Positions 34,501-48,200 of a DNA stretch of 60,000 bases are shown one piece after another (position 1 is the stretch's first letter; every line of letters begins with the position of its first letter). The DNA comes from Cristatella mucedo. Taxonomy: Eukaryota; Bryozoa; Phylactolaemata; Cristatellidae. Below the pieces are notes generated by a model. It worked only from the letters and a program-made list of their open reading frames with translations. It was not told the origin of the DNA and made no database searches. The DNA lies in contig WPIO01000142.1 in the NCBI GenBank assembly GCA_009760855.2, forward strand, positions 940,001 through 1,000,000, written 5' to 3'. The position numbers and the translations under genes were made by a program.

Positions 34501-37500
34501 CCAGCCTGTGCTCTGGCTGACTAGACTGCCTATATGCAACCAAAAAGAGCCTAATAGCAAAGGCTGGCTGCTTACTCTCTCGCGATTCTGGATACTTCTG
34601 CAAATGCCCTAGCCACTGAAGATATGGCATCATCTTTCTCAATACTACTAGGTTAAACTGGCAAGTCTTGACAACTACAAGCATAATCTGGTGACACGTG
34701 AGCAACTGTACCCCCCCCCCCCCACCAACACCGAGGGCACTTCACATCCGGCAAGTGACCGACTTTCGGTGCTCGACCACGTGGTGGGAGCCAGGACTTT
34801 CATCAGTGAGAGGCAAAAATTGCAAAATATTTTAGCAGGGGGGGCAAGACCTACAACATTTTTAGGTATGGGGACTAGAACCGAAATTCGTGAAAAGTTA
34901 TTATCAGAAATCCTAGTGTTTCTTCGAAACGAACCCGGCAATTGCTCTTTGAGCAGAATTAATATATAATTTTATCGTTGGTGTGTGAAGGCAGGTTACA
35001 TTTTTAGTTCTAACATCTAATCTAGAACACACAATGAAGCAGTAAAATACACCCGGAAAAAAGAGAATACTCTTTTGCTTGTCTACTAACCGATTATGAT
35101 AATGAACAATACCTTCCATCGCAATATGCATTATATGTACACCGATGCCAATAATTTTTTGTGTGTTGTAGAGCCTGGCGAAAAAAATTACTTCAGCAGT
35201 GCGATGCCATTTGGCTATTTATATTTATTTTCTCATCGTTGTCAGAAAAGTAACAAATATATTTTATTAACACTTTCTACATTTGCTACAGGTTCATCAC
35301 TATGAAAGTTCGATCATTTCTTACGTTTGGTCTTTTAACAATGAAAATATAATTTTGAGCTGTACGAGTGGATTTTGCATTCAGATTTATAATTGGATTC
35401 AGATCTAAGTTCTCCTACGTCAAGAGGCGACTTCTTAACGAGTGGCCTAAAAAAAAAAAATTTTTTGGAGGGTGCATAGACACCACCTGAGGTCAAGGAA
35501 ATGCTTACTATGCTAGTTAAATAGGACGGCTGCAAGTGTAGGGACCTCTGATTGCAAACAGTAATTTTAGGGCCTACACGACTTCTTCTTAGACTGGCAG
35601 ACAGTGTTCGAGGTGAGGTCAGCAGTAACAGGTCAGCGGTCAGCAGTAGCAGGCATTCAAGGGATTGGATTGTTGAAATAGAGCAAGGAATATAAGATGA
35701 AGAGTGCTAGATATGATTAATTGGGGATGGACTCCCTGATCTTACTTACCTTGTCGGCAGAGAAGCTAGAAAACGATCTGCCAGATTGCAACAATGACTA
35801 GTTATGGTGCCGACACGAGAGTAGTCAAGGACGTGGTTGATGGCTGACATAAGTATTTTCGGACCGAGCATCTGCTATTCCACCGTGACTGTATATATGC
35901 CAGACTTAGCATTAGCTGAATTGGTACAACCTACAATAGTCCTAGTAGGCCTGCTGATTGATAGTCAACCAATATTTTGTATGCTCGTAATCAGGCTTGA
36001 GCTTGGTAGTCATAGCTAGTTTAATAACGTCTGCACTTAAGCAGAGGCCGTTTGGGCTAAAGCAAGGGATTCAAATTTGAGAAGTAGTATTCGATTGCTA
36101 TTCATATATTTTAAGAGCCTATTTATTTTAAATGGTTGTAAAACATGGGAAATCGAAACTGTGGTTTGCCCTCACTTTTGAGCATTTGTGCCAAAATGTA
36201 CATATGCATGTACACCCACAATATATTACTTATGTTTACATATATGTGTTCTACCAGGATTGAACAGCAGAGTTGGAAGGTTCTAGAATTTGCCAATGCA
36301 GCCACCAAAGCATATGAAAACTGAACCGAAGTGCCTTGTTGACTGCTTCTGCATGCTTGTCTATGCACGATACTTACTTGACATTAACTCTCGGTTATTG
36401 CTTTTTTTTACAGGGCGTTGGTAAGTGCCACGATTGAGCCTGGGCCCTCTTGGAGGCTATGCAAGAGAATTACTGCAGTGTTTATTATCGACACTAGATC
36501 GCAGAGGAACGACTCCTGTACATTGATAAAGGACGGATTGCCAAGGAGGTCTACTAGGCTTTAGGCACCGGCTACACTGGAACTGGCTCGGTGTAATGAA
36601 TAATGTCACTACAGGAAAGGGTTCTGCAGCTCCGAGGCCGATTGAGTTATAAAGTGCTACCAACCCACAGGGAATCGTTTCCATTAAAAATTAGGAATGC
36701 TCACTCGACCACAGCAGTTGGAGCTATTACCCCACCTGAGACTCGAGGTGAAGACACCAACGCCAAAACACCAACGTATATAAACAGTGCAGTTTATCAG
36801 AGAATACAGAAGAATAAAGAACAGCAGTTCCTGATTACCTCCAAACAGGCACGTTTGCTAAGGCAAGGCATCGCCACTCTACATTATCCCATCCCGGGTA
36901 TATACTCTTCTACCAAAAGAAATGTTTTTTAACTAAACTAGGGCTTAGACGCAAGGATTACGGCCAGAAATGACGACTTCCTGTGAATTTTCGAGAAACT
37001 AAGGGTGCAAGCAGGCACCACTCACACCTAGAAACAGAAACTAAAAATATGCCTCTGCTAAAACCAGAGAGAACTGCCAATGTACGACCTCCATAAAAAG
37101 AAAACTAGAAAATTCGCTTTGTTTATCGAAACCTGACCGGCTACGATTAAGTAAGAACAGCATATTCCAGATCAGCGATTGCCTTGGCTGTGCTGTGCAA
37201 AAAAGTGCAGAGAACGAAAATGTATAGGTACGAATGTTGGCCGAGTTTTGAAGCCAGTCCACTGCTACCAGCTACTTTGGGTGGTGTCCATTGTCTGCCT
37301 TCCAGCTTTGTATGCTCAAGTAATGCAGGTATTTCAGACGATGCGCCGATTTTAAAACTGACCAAGAACACGTGCTTCCTAAATTCATTAGTAAAGAAAC
37401 TGAAAGTGCCTATTTTCAGCCAGTATGCTATGCTATTTTGCATATCGCAGATATGGATTGCAAAAACAATTTATAAATAGTCACACACATATTGCCACAC

Positions 37501-37794
37501 AACTTCGACTGTGTGAAGAAGCTGTCAGACTACAGCCAAGGTTTACAGCAACAGCTACGGCCTGGAAGCTGGAAAACAAGCAAACTGTGCAGCAGTAACA
37601 GTGTTTCTTATGTCAGCCGACTTGAACTGCCTTATTGCAACGAATCGCATCGACATATCAAGTTCAGTTACTACATATACCAAGCTTCGATTTGCTCGAA
37701 GCCATGGATATTCCACAAGAATAAGCTAGACTTCGCACACAGAGAGAAGGCACGACAAAATATATCGCTGAGGTTCTACAGTTTGCTGAGAAAT
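34500..37794. other. No gene seen
   Basis: Contains a poly-C run (about 34711-34722). A plus-strand open frame of 109 codons at 36603-36932 follows a ttttttttacag acceptor-like site at 36407-36418. It lacks similarity I can name or a convincing donor. Confidence 0.5.
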
Positions 37795-37912
37795 GAAATC
37801 TCAACTAAGGACACAGCATAAGGTATTAGCATTAGTTCTCTGAATGCAGGACATTCCATTTCATTCCTCCTATGTTGACGAATGTATAACTAAGAGTGAA
37901 TGAATGAATATA

Positions 37913-37952
<40 letters not shown>

Positions 37953-37954
37953 CA

Positions 37955-38025
<71 letters not shown>

Positions 38026-38153
38026 ATATATTCGTTCATTCATTCTTAGTTATACATTCCTCAACATAGGAGGAATGAAACAGAATGTCCTGCATTCAGA
38101 GAACTAATGCTAATACCTTATGCTATATCTGACTTCAGTTGTCCTTAGTTGAG

Positions 38154-38158
<5 letters not shown>
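37795..38158. repeat. Long inverted repeat (arms about 125 bp) around a TA tract
   Basis: The left arm (37795-37920) begins GAAATCTCAACTAAGGACA. The right arm (38028-38158) ends TGTCCTTAGTTGAGATTTC. The arms match along their length, except for about a dozen extra bases in the right arm near 38125 and scattered substitutions. The loop is mostly (TA)n. It could form a long hairpin, or be a foldback/MITE-like element. Confidence 0.85.
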
Positions 38159-38159
<1 letters not shown>

Positions 38160-38189
<30 letters not shown>

Positions 38190-38275
38190 CAAATGAAGTT
38201 CGTGCTCTAGTGAAATAAAATCAACTCAGTATAATTGGACGCTTTGTTAACTCCGTATGACATATATCCGTATGA

Positions 38276-38320
<45 letters not shown>
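38160..38320. repeat. (TA)n tracts
   Basis: TA runs at about 38160-38187 and 38279-38318. An ATT/ATTATTGCT-rich stretch follows at 38390-38515. Confidence 0.8.
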
Positions 38321-38321
<1 letters not shown>

Positions 38322-38989
38322 AAACCCCAGAAGGAAATGTCGGGGGATGTCTGTACCTCAGTTCTGAGGGTACTATACAGATACATTATTTTATTGTTGT
38401 TGCTACTACTATTATTGCCATTATTATTATTGCTAGTATTGTTATTGCTATTATTAATATTATTGCTATTATTGTTATTGCTAGTATTATTGTTATTGTT
38501 AATATTATTATTATGGTAGTCGTTGATCAAAAATGTATCTTTCTTCCTCGATGGAGTCTGAAGCAGAGCCTTTAGTCACTGTAGTGCTAAAAAGCCACAT
38601 TGTGTGGCTTTTTCCCACGATGTATGTCGTAAAAAGGCTGTTCACTTTGGTTCAAGTAAAGTAGTTAGTTGTTCTCTGTTGTTAGTTGTTGATCTGTTGA
38701 TATTGAACGTTGTGATTTTTTTAATCTTCGGTTTAGCAAAAATCCAAGAAATCTTCAATTCTTCGATACGTCCTACATTTGAGTGCCAGATGCCGCCATA
38801 GCTGTACATAAAGCCATCCGAGTGTGCTAAGGAGCTGGTCAACGCCCAAGCTACTAACGGTACTACAGCAGCTATAAACACAGGTAAATTATATGCAGGT
38901 TCTTAGTACTGTTAGAGCGCATTCGTGTTGTGCTGTGTTTTTGGACTTAGCGGCTCTGTGCGCACAATGCCGAGTGGTGGTGCTATTAT

Positions 38990-39100
38990 AATTCCAGCCT
39001 ATCTATCAGAGCTACAAATGTAAAGCACCTAGAAAGAGATTTGAGTTCTGAGGGCACGTTATCAAGTGCATTATTAGTATTAAAATTATTATTATGCAGC
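38990..39100 (+). mobile_element. LINE 3' tail
   Basis: TGTAAAGCACCTAGAAAGAG followed by TTATCAAGTGCATTATTAG and an ATT-rich end: the shared terminal motif of the LINE family without coding sequence. Confidence 0.7.
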
Positions 39101-40189
39101 CGTCTCTGAAATTGGTACAGCGAATGCCGCCCTCGCCCAAACCAGGGCTGCATTGAGTGCTTTGGGTGGGTACATGAGGATGATTCAGGTCATGTGCCGG
39201 CCTGGTTTGGGCCAGGGTCAAGGTACTTGCCTTAGACGACCGAGATAAGAGGGCTCGAGCAGAGGGGGGGGGGCACATCTGAAGTGCCCGGATAGAGATT
39301 AAGTTGTCTTAGGGCAAATGAATTACGTTTATACATATACTTTTTTAAGGCTTAGCCCTTGCAGCAGTCACAGGAAAGACGGAGGCTGTGAGCATAACAA
39401 TGGCCCATGCCGACGTCATGAGTCACGTGTGACAGGTACCACTTGCTCTTCCAGAGAACTGCTGCCGAATGCACTCCACATACTCAACTAGCCACTACTG
39501 AACCCAAGAGGCAGCAGTAATGCAGACCAACAGCAAAACAAAACAGGCACGGTAAATCACGGTAGGAGGTCGCCCACAAGCGCTGATGCGATACGAACTG
39601 CACACGGTTTTTGCCTACATTACATTCTTGAGACAGTCGGTCGTGGTGTTCATTTACAGGCGGCAACACCGCATACATCTCCAATGAGTCATACACAGGC
39701 ACTGGCGGTAAATGCGGAAATCGAGTTAAACATGATACTTTAGATGCATGAGAGGCATTACTGAATGACTTGAGTCAGACGAGAAGTGCTGCAGTATTAT
39801 GCAGTACGCAGCAGCATTATTCGAAGCCTGGTTGGTTGGAAAGTCTTTCCGATAGGTTGGCCAGAGTGAGAGTTGGCCAAAAAGTGAGTGACAAAACCTT
39901 CGATGCATGGCGGGAGACCCGGCAAAGACCGGTGAGAAGCAGTTCAATGCAAATGGGATGTTGCAAAGCACTACAGACAACCCCAGCTGCCAAGCTTTGC
40001 ATCAATTGTAGGAGTCTTGTTGCACAGGCCATAAAACCCGAGAAAGGTGAGTCACGACATTTCTTGGCTTGACATTTTTTTAAAGCTACAACCCCACCAA
40101 TTTCTCAAAGCATTAACTCGGCCCCTGTGAATTGCCCCTTGTGTGCTTATATGAGAGGAGTGTGTTGTTACCAATTGACATTGACATCC

Positions 40190-40410
40190 TTTCCAGCATA
40201 TTAAAGTGCCTAGGAAAAGATTTCGTTATCTCACGGCACTATAAACACGTTTTTTATTAGTAATACTAATATTATTTTTGTTTAATATTAGTTACTAATA
40301 TTATTATTGCTGTATTATTATCATTATTTTAAAGTGCCTAGAAAGAGATTGAGTTCTCTGAGGGCACTTTATCAAGTGCATTATTATTATTATTATTATT
40401 GTACCGTTTG
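40190..40410 (+). mobile_element. Two adjacent LINE 3' tails
   Basis: Two versions of the terminal motif lie head to tail, one near 40200 (AAAGTGCCTAGGAAAAGATT) and one near 40332 (AAAGTGCCTAGAAAGAGATT). The second ends in (ATT)n. One could have inserted at the other's AT-rich tail. Confidence 0.65.
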
Positions 40411-40481
40411 CAACGTGAGTTTGTCATCATATGCAGGATTACATTAAATATTTATTACAAGTCCAGCTGAACACAAATACA

Positions 40482-41323
40482 GCAATAACTCGGCTTACGA
40501 GTGTCTCTACATACGAGTGTTTCGAGATACTCTCTAGTCTCGATAGTCTAGTCTAGATAGTGTCTAGTCTAGTCTCTCGGTCGATTTTTGCTTTGATTCG
40601 AGCTAAAAATTCGGGTTACAAGCCAGCTTCAGATACCGAAACGAACGTCATATTGTGGTGTGCGGTTACTCAGGCAAATAAGGGGTAGGGCAGCAAACGA
40701 AGTTCCATTGCAAGACGCTGCACTACGACCCGGGTGTGACGCCAAGCCACGGCCCGTTGGTTCGCTCCCAGACAGACTCGAGCGAGCCATCGTGATGCTT
40801 GGACACATAAGATCTCCAGATCCCGGTGTTAAATCCGACTGCGGCAGGAACAGCTAAGTACGCATTGTACTCTATTCAGGCAATATCATCGTGTGAGAAT
40901 TCATCGCACAACTGATAACAATCGGCGCGTCCTTGTAAAGGCACAGCCAGTAAACTGAAAGCTCGGCAAAAAGGGCAAAAATCGGCGAATAACATTCAAT
41001 TCAGATATTCGTTTCAGCCTTTCTGCTTGAACTCTATTGACAAGTCGTCTGATCTCCAAGTTACTCCTGTACATTAGGGTTGTTAAAACCCGTTTATTGC
41101 AAGACATTCTACTGTAATTTTTAAAACAATATTCTTTATTTATAAGTACATTTTTTAATTTAAAAACATGTGATAAAAAATCGCCATGTCTTTTGGGGTC
41201 CGGGGTGAATTAATGGCATTTCAATTCATTTCAATGGGGAAAATTGATTTGACGTACGAGTAATTAGAATTTCAAGCTCAGGCACAGAACGACTTAAACT
41301 CGTAAGCCGAGGTACCAATGTAC
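40482..41323. mobile_element. pogo/Tigger-like (Tc1/mariner superfamily) non-autonomous DNA transposon
   Basis: The ends are inverted: left TA|CAGCAATAACTCGGCTTACG and right, on the reverse strand, TA|CATTGGTACCTCGGCTTACG. Subterminal words such as ACATACGAGTGTTTCGAG, TTCAATGGGGAAAATTGATT and GACGTACGAGTAATT are typical of Tigger/pogo elements as I know them. Flanking TA matches their target duplication. No transposase frame survives inside the roughly 840 bp. Confidence 0.75.
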
Positions 41324-41509
41324 ATGAAAAATGGTCTATATATGAGATGTTCGACATAGAAGACAACTCTGTCTGAACTATTGCACAGCTTTGTTGGCAC
41401 TGGCAATTAAGCACAAACTAGGTGTAGACAATGAGTGCTGCTTGGATGCAGTCAATCTGAACACTGCATCTGACTGAGCCTGCTGGGCAGTGTGGACAAA
41501 AAACACTAG

Positions 41510-41650
41510 CTGATTCGACAGAAGAGCCTTTACAGCTATCACTACACGCTTGCAGTGGCAATAGAGGATCCCCCACAGCCGGATTCGAACCCACGATTGG
41601 GACCAAGGTCGTGAAAAGCAACCGCCAACCGCAAGGGCAGCAGCCTACAG
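41510..41650 (-). mobile_element. SINE family A copy (antisense)
   Basis: It contains AGAAGAGCCTTTACAGCTAT, a well-kept B box (reverse complement GGGTTCGAATCC) and the head AAAAGCAACCGCC. Confidence 0.75.
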
Positions 41651-42329
41651 CCAAAGACCTGCACTGATTAGGTGAAGTCCAGGTCGGCAGCTATGCAACT
41701 CCATAAAAAGTAACTGGTCCAGGGCTCAAGTTTTGGGGCAAGCCAAGGTGACCCACGAACATGGATTTTTTAGTCCACTGGATTTAGGAAAAACAGAGTA
41801 CCCTATCACCGTGGCCGAAATGGATTGTGCTCGTGGCCATGTGATCTTGGACAAAACAGCAAAACCAAGATATGCCGTTTTGTCTAGAATGACAGCTGCT
41901 GCTGCTCAATAACGTGGTAAAGCGCCTAAATACCCTCTTTTAATATCAAATGACCATCAGCTGCTTTATCTTTGCAGTATGACGACCGGAAGCAATTTTA
42001 GGTATACAATTACACAAACTGATACCGTTATTATCATGCAGGTTGCCACCACGATCTCGAGATATTCGACAGAATCTTACTGTTCTGGGTAGACTGCAAA
42101 GTGGACTCATTAACAAACACCCCGAGTTATGCATCTGATAAACCGGGTCTACAATAATTCCATTTAGTATCACTAGAACTCACTATGCATGCAAATAGAC
42201 AAATTTTGCTTAATTGAGCACTCCCAATTGAAGGGTGGTAAAGCATCTATAGGACAATCTACCGTGATTCCTGCAGAGGAATATTCTCAGGCTGCAATTT
42301 CACAGCCAAATGGAGGCCTTGAAGTCAGC

Positions 42330-42425
42330 TGAATAACAATAATAATACATTTGTATAGCACCCTCAGAGAACTGAATATCTTCCTAGGCACTTTACAGAC
42401 TACATAGACAGCATTACACTGCATG
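42330..42425 (-). mobile_element. LINE 3' tail (antisense)
   Basis: AATAATACATTTGTATAGCA followed by the reverse complement of the family motif (CTAGGCACTTTACAG). Confidence 0.6.
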
Positions 42426-42429
42426 GAAA

Positions 42430-44356
42430 GCATTACCAAATGATGAGTGACAGCGTGGAGAAGATATACGTGCCCTGGTGGTGACGAAGTGCTAGTGACC
42501 GTAGAAACACGACTTGCAGCCTCTGCCAGCAATGGATGCTGCGACAGCCTTCCGAATGAATAGGCTTGGATTGATTCTTATTGATTTCTTATTAGAAGTA
42601 CATCCTTTTTCTTTTCCTTTCTCGTGTTTCCCACTGACGAGGAGGTGATCAAAACTAGGGAATCGGCATCTGGCCAAAGACTGCCTGCCTGCCATATTAG
42701 ACAGATCGCCTCATCAAGCAGTCAGACACACAAACCGCAATTTTAAGGACGCGACTTAAATTACCAGCTCGAATCAAAGCAAATAGCCAGCTCAGTTTCA
42801 GCTCTGAGGTCGCGCTCGCGTGACCAAGGACTGCGGTAAACATTTGAAACAACACAACACACCCGGTAGAACTTGTCTCTGCAAGTTAGTAAACTTTCTT
42901 AAATTAATCAAATATATAGAGCTAATCGTAAACGCTTAGCCGGACGTAGCATTCTGGCCATTATAATCAGCAAGGATATGGTGTGCCATACTCGGCCCTC
43001 GAAAGGTACTCGTGTCAGATGGCATGCACCTATATTAAGAATGTCGGCATCCCATGGGTATTCTGCATGCATCTCCATCGGTAAGCAAGCAACTGTAAAC
43101 ACTGAATATTCACCAATCTCACTAACGCTGCAGCAGAGAAACCTTGGTGGCTTTCACACTAATCAATGTGAGAACACTTTACTTATCTCGATAGAGTAAG
43201 TGCTCCAAAAAATCCCTAAAAGGTAATCCCCTTGGCTTTATTAGTGGGCAGGGAACCATACATTTACTCTATGCCTTGGTGACAGCATTTTTAAAGCAAT
43301 TTGCCGGCTCTCGTCTTGACTTAGGTATTACAATGGCCTGTGGCCCAAGCGGCTGAGGGACTTTGTATAGTTCACATAAAATCCCTCGCTTGAAGTGCGC
43401 AGTCGGTAATCCACAACAATATGGGAGCTCGAGGAAGGTTTTTGACCACGACCATTAAAAGACTGCTCAAGGCTAGTCAGCATGTTCGTTCACTTTCTCC
43501 GAGATTAATGGCAACATGTCATCGCAATTCCACGAGTTCCATGTTAGTCACCTGGTACTAAAGTTGGGCTAGTTTGCAAAAACTACAGCACGGATCAGCA
43601 CAGATCTGCTCTCAGTCCTCACTAGGCCCTTGTAAGAAATCTGCAAAAGTATAGTCCCAAGTGAGTTCATCATTTTTGGCATCATTAATTGCCAGAATTT
43701 AGGTTATAGGGGACTGAACTTCGACCTGGAGGGGGCACGAGAGAGCTTCTCTTCTAAATCTACTCGGACAACCTGTTTAACTCTCCCAAAAACTTGCTCC
43801 TTCTACTCACTTGTTATTTCAGCAGTTCACTATAGCCACTAAATTCTTTTGAAAAAAATCAGACAGGTTGCAGCTCTAGGCCAAAGGCCGTGTCTGCCCG
43901 AAGCCACGCCACCAAACACTGCTGCATCGATCGCCGATATTGGACTCACCGCAGCAGCTTGCCTCTCGACGAGCCACTTTAAACCAGTCTAAGAAGGATT
44001 AGCTAGTTAGCCTCACTAAACCTATGATAACAACTAATGTCAGTCCATTGCGAAACCGACACCCAATGCCAAGGTAGCTTAAACAGGCTTTCAAGCATCA
44101 TGCTAAAAAAGGGGGGTTACCAACTAGTTCAACATCTTGACTTGTGATGCAAAGCCTCTATAGTTTGTCATATATCTACTTAATGTTGAAAAATTGTTTA
44201 CACTACGTTCTTCAGCCTAGTTGCCTCTACCTGGAATCGTTGCAGTCACCGGGAGGGGCTGCGGGTCTTTCAGGTTGTGCTGAAAAAAACTGAACAGTTC
44301 TTGCTCATTTAGCATCGCTGTCCTGCAAGTCCCATATTAGAGGAGCCAGAACTTGA
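42430..44356. other. No gene seen
   Basis: Unique-looking, mildly AT-rich DNA with only short frames. Confidence 0.5.
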
Positions 44357-44585
44357 CTGAATGAAGCGCGGCTGAATGAAGCGCGGCTGAATGAAGCGCG
44401 GCTGAATGAAGCGCGGCTGAATGAAGCGCGGCTGAATGAAGCGCGGCTGAATGAAGCGTGGCTGAATAAAGCGTGGCTGAATAAAGCGTGGCTGAATAAA
44501 GCGTGGCTGAATAAAGCGTGGCTGAATAAAGCGTGGCTGAATAAAGCGTGGCTGAATAAAGCGTGGCTGAATAAAGCGTGGTTGA
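44357..44585. repeat. 15-bp minisatellite, 15 copies in two variant blocks
   Basis: Six copies of GAATGAAGCGCGGCT are followed by one GAATGAAGCGTGGCT and eight GAATAAAGCGTGGCT. A period of 15 is kept throughout. Confidence 0.95.
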
Positions 44586-45269
44586 ATGCTAAAACCTATG
44601 GCTGCTTGTCACACTCAGCACATCGAATTTATTGTGACGGTTATAATTTTGAGCAATTCTCTTCCAGGAGAGTTCAACCAATTTTGGCCAACCAACCACA
44701 AGATTATTTCTTGCCTCCCGACACCAAGCTCTACTAGTGATTCTTGTCTGCTGCAGAATTTTCTTCCAAAAACCATTCGAAAAAGTTTAAAAAAACATCG
44801 TATAGAGAAAACCGAAACAGCTACGACCTGTTTAAAGCTTACCTGTTTTGTTTTTTGACATAGCACCTAAGAAATTACATGCCTATGGACATATAAACGC
44901 TTACCGTGCCCAGCACCGTCATGACGTTGCTCGGGGGGGGGGGGAGGGACACGGAGCTCTCTTAGCCGAGCACCCTCTTCATGCTGCCGTCGTGGTAGAG
45001 CTCGATGGCGGCACGACGAAGGACAAAGCCCTAACAGCTCCATCACGCTGGTGGCTGGGTAATATATACCGACGGCAAGTAACTCGATAATTAGTTCTGA
45101 TTTTGCGTACCTATTATCGCTTCGTTATCGTTCAAATGCATTCCTAGATGCAGTTGCTGTTGCTAAGATCCGTGAATTATGCACTCACAAAAGAAGAGCG
45201 CCCAGGAGCCGAAGGGGGGCAGCGAGCAGAGAACCTGCTCCTCGTTTAGCAGGTTCTACTAGCTGAACA

Positions 45270-48200
45270 CCAGCTTGTTTGATATTCCTGGCTCCATGTC
45301 TCGACGCTCAGCCAGTTCCTCCTCGAGCATCACTGTGAATCTCTTTAACTTAGTGGTCACCAGGCCTGCTATAACTTCGGAGGCCCAACTTAACGTTGTC
45401 TTTGGAAATTGTCTTTGGAATCCTCGTTCAATGTGCAATAAAGCTCTACTAATAAGCAACCTTATTTCTGAAAAAAGGCCTCGACCTACTCGCCTTGACC
45501 AAAACTTGGCAGAAATTGGTAAACTGCCCGACTATTAGCAAGGCAACCCCGACTGGCTTCTTCTTTCACACCACTTGATCCATCAAAATTGGAGGTGGAC
45601 TCGCTATTATCACACGCTTGTATTTTAATTTCAAGCCATGTGCTTCAGTCCCCTCGAAGCAGTCTTTCGAATCCATTGCTTTGATTGAGTTCACCCAAAA
45701 ACATGCTACCAAAGGTGGCAGTAGTCTATCGTACACCGGGTACCAAGTCCTGCTTTATCTCAGATTTCTATCTCATTTTAATTCTGTGTGCGAGAAATCG
45801 ATCCTTCCTCGTTATGGGTGATTTTAAGATTCATTTTTGATAACTTATCTGACACTTTCAGCACTGAATTTCGTGCTCTGACTCACTCACTGTATCTTGT
45901 GTCTCATGTGCATGGCCCTACTCACATTAACATTAAGAGTCACACATTAGACCAAATTTTCTACTACGACTGCGCACTATCATCACTAATTATTACAAAT
46001 CCTTCTTATCTGATCACATGCAGATTTCATTCAGTCTACAATATGTGCCCTCTCCATCTAAAATCACCTGCGAATCGCGAAACCTCAAGACCCCTGACAT
46101 CGATGCTGTCAGTGCGATAATATCTGCTTTGCCTCTGCTGCTCAATCCCCCTCTGACCTGTCCTCATTGGTCGAGTGCCACAACGGGATACTAGCTGACA
46201 TACTCGAAGAGTTTGCACCTCTGACGAAGCGTACTGTGCGCCCTCGCCCAGACGGCTAATGGTTTACCACTGACATTAAACTAGCCAGGTCTACTAAGGG
46301 AAAGATTGAAAAAACATGCAAAAGATCAGAACTGACTGTCCAGCGACAGACGTACGAGCAACTACTATAAATCGTACCAATCGATCCTAACAAAGGCCAA
46401 GTCTAGCTTCTACAAAAACGTTGAATCACAGATGCACAAACTAAAAATGCTGATGTCAACGATCAACCACCCTCCCAAAATCTAGATTAGCTCCTTATCT
46501 AGTAATCTTTGTGATTATCTAGTTAATCGCTTCTCTAGCTTCTTTGTCAACAGGATAGACAAGATCAGGGAGTCCCACCGAGAATCGTGTCCCTCAATTC
46601 CATGCAGCACCTCAATGTCTACATTCAAGGAGGCCACTAATGACCTAGACCTGAAGCTCATATCCCAATCAAAGAAGACAACTAGTCCTATAGAACCTAT
46701 TCCCGATGTCCTGCTTCTACGAAGCATGGACCTGCTGCTGCTGTGCGTAACTAACATAAATATGTCATTAGCCACAGGTCATGCCATAGCACCTTTCAAA
46801 AAGGCCAGACCGGCCACTGGCCACTACTCAACAAAGCAATACTAGACCAAGAGAACTTGGGCAAGTTCCGAACAGTCTCCCTTCTACTGTTCCTATCAAA
46901 GACACTGGGACGAGTCGTGGCAGACCAGGTGAACTCATTTATTGAAACTTCAAACCTTGTTAGTATATTCCATTCTGCTTTTAGAGCCAATCACTCCACC
47001 GAGTCAGCATTGCTTCAGGTGTATAACGACATACTTTGAAATGCAGGCTTGGGTAGAATCTCTCTACTTGTTTTGCTTGCTCTTTCGGCAGCTTTTGATA
47101 CAATCGATCAAGTCCTTCTTGAGCACCTCTCATCTCGCCTGGGCATCATTGGCATTGTACTGCAATGGCTCAGGTCCTACCTCAGTGGGAGACTCCAGAG
47201 TATTGATGTAAACGGAGAACGATCATCTGCGGAATCTCTGAAGTATGGGTTATCTCAGGGCTCTGTGTTTGGCCTGTTCTTTTCACGTTTTATACTCTCC
47301 CGCTTGCCGATGTGATTGCCAAGCACAATCTAGGCTTTCATTTCTATGCATGTGACACTCACTTGTAACTTTGCTTTGATCCCTCCCAGCCCTCGAGTAT
47401 ATCAAATTCTCGCAACTCCTTGCTGCACGTATTGATGACATCATGGATGGCAGCAAACTTTCTTAAATTAAACGACAACAAAATCGTTGAATAACTTACT
47501 AGTTACAGGCAAAAAACAAACTTAATAGTTATGGGCAAACCAAGTGTGATTCAGAAATTGTAAAGATTAGCTCTCAGAATCGGCTTTGCCAGCATATGAT
47601 CTGTTCGATCTGAACGAAATCTAGGTGTCCTATTCCAAAGTGGCCTTTCATTGGAAGACCACAACAGCTCCACAGTCAAGTCTGCCTACTTTCAGCTTGA
47701 TAACATTGCTAAAATTCGGGCTTGTTTAGGCAGTGATACCACATTTAAGTTGGTCCATGCATTTGTGACCTCCCATCACTTCTGTAACTCAATATCTGCT
47801 TGCTGGTCTACCGGCCTGTGCACTCAGGCTCTTACAGCTGGTGAAAAACTCGGCAGCTAGGCTTGTCTGTTGTGGGCATCACAATTGCCACGTCACAGCA
47901 CTTCTTGCTTCTCGCCGACCTGCACAGGCTCCCAGTCAAGCAACACATCAATTTTAAGGTTTTGTCCCTTCATTCTTTGGCTCTAGCCTACCTGTCAGAT
48001 CTACTCCCACACCAGGCTAAGCATCGTACCACCCACTTTTCGGAATCTGTTTACCTATACCTCGCACAAATCTCAAATCCTTTCGAGACCGAGCCATTAG
48101 TTCGTATGCAGCTTCAGCCTGGAATTCACTTCCTATTTGCCTCACGACATCACTGACTTGTTTGCATTTAAAAAGAAACTAAAAATGCATCTATTTATCA

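Noticed and set aside
37492-37821. 109-codon plus-strand frame
   Set aside because: Its 3' part lies in the left arm of the inverted repeat, there are no splice signals, and the peptide is unremarkable.
44357-44585. CRISPR-like regular array
   Set aside because: The 15-bp units are contiguous with no spacers, and the genome is eukaryotic.
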